Shown here: one piece after another, positions 63,562 through 64,000 of the stretch | Position numbering within the stretch: the stretch's first letter is position 1 | How the letters are laid out: each line of letters begins with the position of its first letter | From: Amblyornis subalaris | Taxonomy: Eukaryota; Chordata; Aves; Passeriformes; Ptilonorhynchidae | Direction: 5' to 3' | Assembly (NCBI GenBank): GCA_018881555.1 | Contig: JACAXG010000034.1 | Location: 2,180,615-2,244,614 of the forward strand | Length of the DNA: 64,000 nucleotides | Notes under the pieces: generated by a model | The model's input: the letters and a program-made list of their open reading frames with translations, nothing else | Told to the model about the DNA's origin: nothing | Database searches by the model: none | Made by a program: the position numbers and the translations under genes

Positions 63562-64000
63562 CTAAGGAATATTTGGCTTGATTTAGCTAATTGTAATCCT
63601 GGTCAAAAGTGCTTAAAAACATTCATGCAAGGGAACAGAAGATCCTGACACATATACAGTGCCTGTACAGCCCAGGTAAACTGATCTTGACCATGGAAAA
63701 GGACAGGATTAAGTAGACATTCATGATAAGAAACACACCCACATGGCTATTGTCTTATTCCAGTGTCCCTAGACTGAATCTTCAGTGACCACAAACCTGC
63801 AGAAAGACTCATATCTGCATTGGATGGAAATCATCTGTCATTATCTTTTAGTGAAAAACATAAGTTTTGATAAAACAGAATATATTAAAGTGTTTCCTAA
63901 AAGAACTTGAAATACAAAGCTGATTGAACTTTTCCAAATGAAAGTAGTTTAACCACATTTCCATTTCTTTCCTTTTTTTTTCAACAGCATTTGAAACTGA
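63562..64000. other. Unique noncoding DNA at window end
   Basis: No gene or transposon was recognised in these last 440 bases. Confidence 0.6.

Overview
The window reads as nuclear DNA of a bird, most likely a songbird (Passeriformes). It is AT-rich and poor in CpG. It carries several fragments of CR1, the dominant avian LINE family, and one short element with a tRNA-Ile-like head and a CR1-like tail, the architecture known from passerine TguSINE1. About 135 isolated single N characters are scattered through it (hand count, approximate). That is the pattern of unresolved base calls or heterozygous sites, not of scaffold gaps. The passerine assignment is an inference from repeat types read by eye; no database search was run.

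I could not recognise any protein-coding gene, tRNA, rRNA, CRISPR array or bacterial-style operon. The longest open frames (about 120-150 codons) are of the size expected by chance in this much DNA. They resemble no family I know, and several overlap each other on opposite strands. The window is best described as intergenic or deep-intronic sequence. Short coding exons or lncRNA exons cannot be excluded by reading alone.

Layout. 1-15.6 kb: unique AT-rich DNA with A/C-rich tracts (4.2, 6.2 kb), a 67-bp tandem duplication (7.5 kb) and pyrimidine or A/T tracts. 15.7-18.6 kb: three antisense CR1 fragments, one with an internal deletion and one much older. 18.8-21.3 kb: two blocks with homeodomain/POU-like motif clusters, candidate conserved noncoding elements, with a pure A23 tract between them. 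21.3-37.1 kb: unique DNA. 37.1-37.8 kb: a solo LTR of an endogenous retrovirus on the minus strand, about 700 bp, flanked by a 6-bp target-site duplication. 37.8-52.7 kb: unique DNA. 52.7-52.9 kb: antisense CR1 3' end. 58.36-58.76 kb: a small, strongly CpG-enriched island. 60.65-60.79 kb: the SINE. 63.36-63.56 kb: a sense CR1 fragment with an internal deletion.

I see no set of genes working together and no evidence for a new multi-gene system. The observations most worth a second look are the solo LTR with its excess of ambiguous bases, the isolated CpG island, the SINE as a lineage marker, and the motif-dense blocks around 18.8-21.3 kb.
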